Source: JAKSCF01 sp028279945 (GTDB lineage: Bacteria; Bacillota; Clostridia; Peptostreptococcales; JAAYPU01). From it: DNA of 14,999 bases. Below the pieces are notes generated by a model. The model saw only the letters and a program-made list of their open reading frames with translations. It searched no databases and was not told the DNA's origin. The stretch covers positions 1-14,999 of the forward strand of contig JANQMT010000009.1 of assembly GCA_028279945.1 (NCBI GenBank). Reading direction: 5' to 3'. A program made the translations under genes and the position numbers. Below, in pieces: positions 13,844 to 14,999 of the stretch; the first letter of the stretch is position 1, and the number at the start of each line of letters is the position of its first letter.

Positions 13844-14854
13844 TTAAACTCTAACTCTTGGATCAAGTGCAATGATAATATCTGCTATTAAGTTCAGTGC
13901 CAAATAGACCAATGCTGAAAAAATCGTCACACCCATTATGGCTGGATAATCCATTCCAAGAACGGCATCTGAAATATATCGTCCGATGCCGGGCCAATTG
14001 AAAATAGATTCCACTAAGAATGTGTTCATTAAGGTATAGCCAATTGATAGTGCTAAAACTGTAACCGTTGGACCCAATGAATTTTTTAGTGCATATTTCC
14101 ATAATACGATGCCTTCAGATAACCCGTAGGATCTTGAGGAAACTATATAATCTTCACTCAATATTTCTAATAAGGCAGATCTGGTCATTCTGGCAACCAA
14201 GCCTATAGGGTATAAAGCGACGGTTATGCCCGGTAACAGAATATGTGATAATGCGTCTTTAAAAATCATAGTGTCGCCTGTTATCAAGCTGTCTAATAAT
14301 AACAGGCCGGTGATATTGGGGATTTCGTACAGAATAGAAATTTGTGTGCTTATTCTTCCTCCTAATGGGAGAAGATCGAGTTTACTAAAAAATATAAGCT
14401 GCAAAAAAAGGGCTACCCAAAAAGTAGGCAGAGAAACTGCTCCTACTGAAAATAATCGACTCACATGATCTAACCATTTATTTTTATACTTGGCTGAATA
14501 AATCCCTAAAGGTATTCCGATAATAACCGCTAATACCGTGGCTAAGAGAACCAGTTCAACCGTAGCCGGAATAAAATTTCTCAATTCAGTAGCTACAGGT
14601 TGGTGGCTTCTCAGAGATTTTCCTAAATCTCCTTGTAACAGATCCGATATATATTTGCCAAATTGTACATACAAAGGTTTGTCTAATCCCAGTTCGATTC
14701 TTGCAGCCTGGATTTGTTCAGGTGTGGCTCTGGGACCCACCCACTTGGCAGCTGGGTCAGAGGGTATGACTCTTGTGATCATGAACGTTATGGCAATAAC
14801 CCCAAATAATACGATAAAGCCAAGTAAAATTCTTCTTAAAATATACTTTTTCAT
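13844..14854 (-). CDS. dppB: Peptide ABC importer permease, DppB type
   Basis: About 336 aa inner-membrane permease that pairs with the DppC-type protein. It has the family N-terminus (KKYILRRILLGFIVLFGV), a first TM helix at about 8-28 and an extracytoplasmic domain with GLDKPLYVQFGKYISDLLQGDLGKS-type sequence (about 55-85). Five further TM helices follow, with an EAA-type coupling loop (SSRSYGLSEGIVLWKYALKN) and the ending LALNLIADIIIALDPRVR, all hallmarks. Two ATGs are possible: 14860 is only 3 bases from AGGAG, whereas 14854 has a 9-base gap and gives the usual MKKYILRR start, so 14854 is chosen. It is the first transporter gene visible. The substrate-binding lipoprotein expected for this importer is not between it and the window end. 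Confidence 0.92.
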   Translation of the reverse strand: MKKYILRRILLGFIVLFGVIAITFMITRVIPSDPAAKWVGPRATPEQIQAARIELGLDKPLYVQFGKYISDLLQGDLGKSLRSHQPVATELRNFIPATVELVLLATVLAVIIGIPLGIYSAKYKNKWLDHVSRLFSVGAVSLPTFWVALFLQLIFFSKLDLLPLGGRISTQISILYEIPNITGLLLLDSLITGDTMIFKDALSHILLPGITVALYPIGLVARMTRSALLEILSEDYIVSSRSYGLSEGIVLWKYALKNSLGPTVTVLALSIGYTLMNTFLVESIFNWPGIGRYISDAVLGMDYPAIMGVTIFSALVYLALNLIADIIIALDPRVRV

Positions 14855-14999
14855 TCTCATATGCTCCTTGTTTAATTAAATTAATAATGAATAGTTAATA
14901 ACTCAACTTTCCCAGCTTAAAAAGCTGGATGCACCTTGAAAAATAAATATGATTACGCACACAACTGCAATTTTTGTTTCCATACAGATGGTAATTTGT
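14855..14999. other. Region upstream of dppB: partial MITE-like arm, short hairpin, no confident gene
   Basis: ATAATGAATAGTTAATAA at 14884-14901 repeats exactly the left arm of the element at 10991-11136. CCAGCTT/AAGCTGG (14912-14918 with 14922-14928) forms a 7-bp hairpin with an AAA loop and no T-run. From 14930 to the end I see no supported gene. A short minus-strand open frame ends at 14953 and might be the tail of a gene beyond the window; there is too little of it to judge. Confidence 0.4.

Noticed and set aside
14949..14999. Plus-strand open frame from ATG 14949 running off the window
   Set aside because: No ribosome binding site, only 17 codons visible, opposite to all other genes.
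1..14999. CRISPR array, tRNA, rRNA or integrase-type mobile genes
   Set aside because: No regularly spaced direct repeats, no cloverleaf or rRNA-like segment and no transposase or integrase frame were seen.

Overview
The window is low-GC DNA in which every convincing gene lies on the minus strand. Gene content (an acyl-carrier-protein dependent CitDEF-type lyase, a peptide-type ABC importer, PepV, tandem DUF917 proteins), strong AGGAGG-like ribosome binding sites, GTG/ATG starts and AT-rich intergenic palindromic repeats fit an anaerobic or fermentative Firmicute, most likely of class Clostridia. The taxonomic call is inference; no rRNA or tRNA is present to fix it.

Region A (transcribed from about 3807 down to 1): a promoter with a perfect palindrome inside its spacer drives a roughly 155-nt leader and then citD, citE, citF and a D-2-hydroxyacid (glycerate/hydroxypyruvate-type) dehydrogenase, closed by an 18-bp stem terminator. 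The lyase attacks a citrate-like 3-hydroxy acid and yields acetate plus a 2-oxo acid; the dehydrogenase could then reduce that oxo acid. The usual citC, citX, citG and citrate transporter genes are absent from the cluster, so the real substrate is open (citrate, citramalate, malate-like).

Region B (5748 down to 3928): two unrelated single genes, an 8-TM membrane protein of unknown function and a two-domain DUF3221/YobA-like lipoprotein, each followed by its own terminator.

Region C (14860 down to 5843): a probable uptake-and-hydrolysis operon. DppB- and DppC-type permeases and a fused DppD-DppF ATPase come first (a substrate-binding protein would be expected upstream, outside the window). 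After a MITE-like palindromic element follow DUF917 protein 1, a NicX/M29-like metalloenzyme, DUF917 protein 2, the dipeptidase PepV and a PC4/YdbC-type ssDNA-binding protein, ending at a strong terminator. The layout suggests import of a peptide-like or cyclic amide compound and its stepwise breakdown. The DUF917-NicX/M29-DUF917 core is the least described part of the window and the best candidate for a new pathway.

Intergenic spaces hold three kinds of repeat-like structures (AT-rich MITE-like, REP-like GC hairpin, GGGCGG-type palindrome). The last 140 bases hold a partial second copy of the MITE-like arm and no confident gene.
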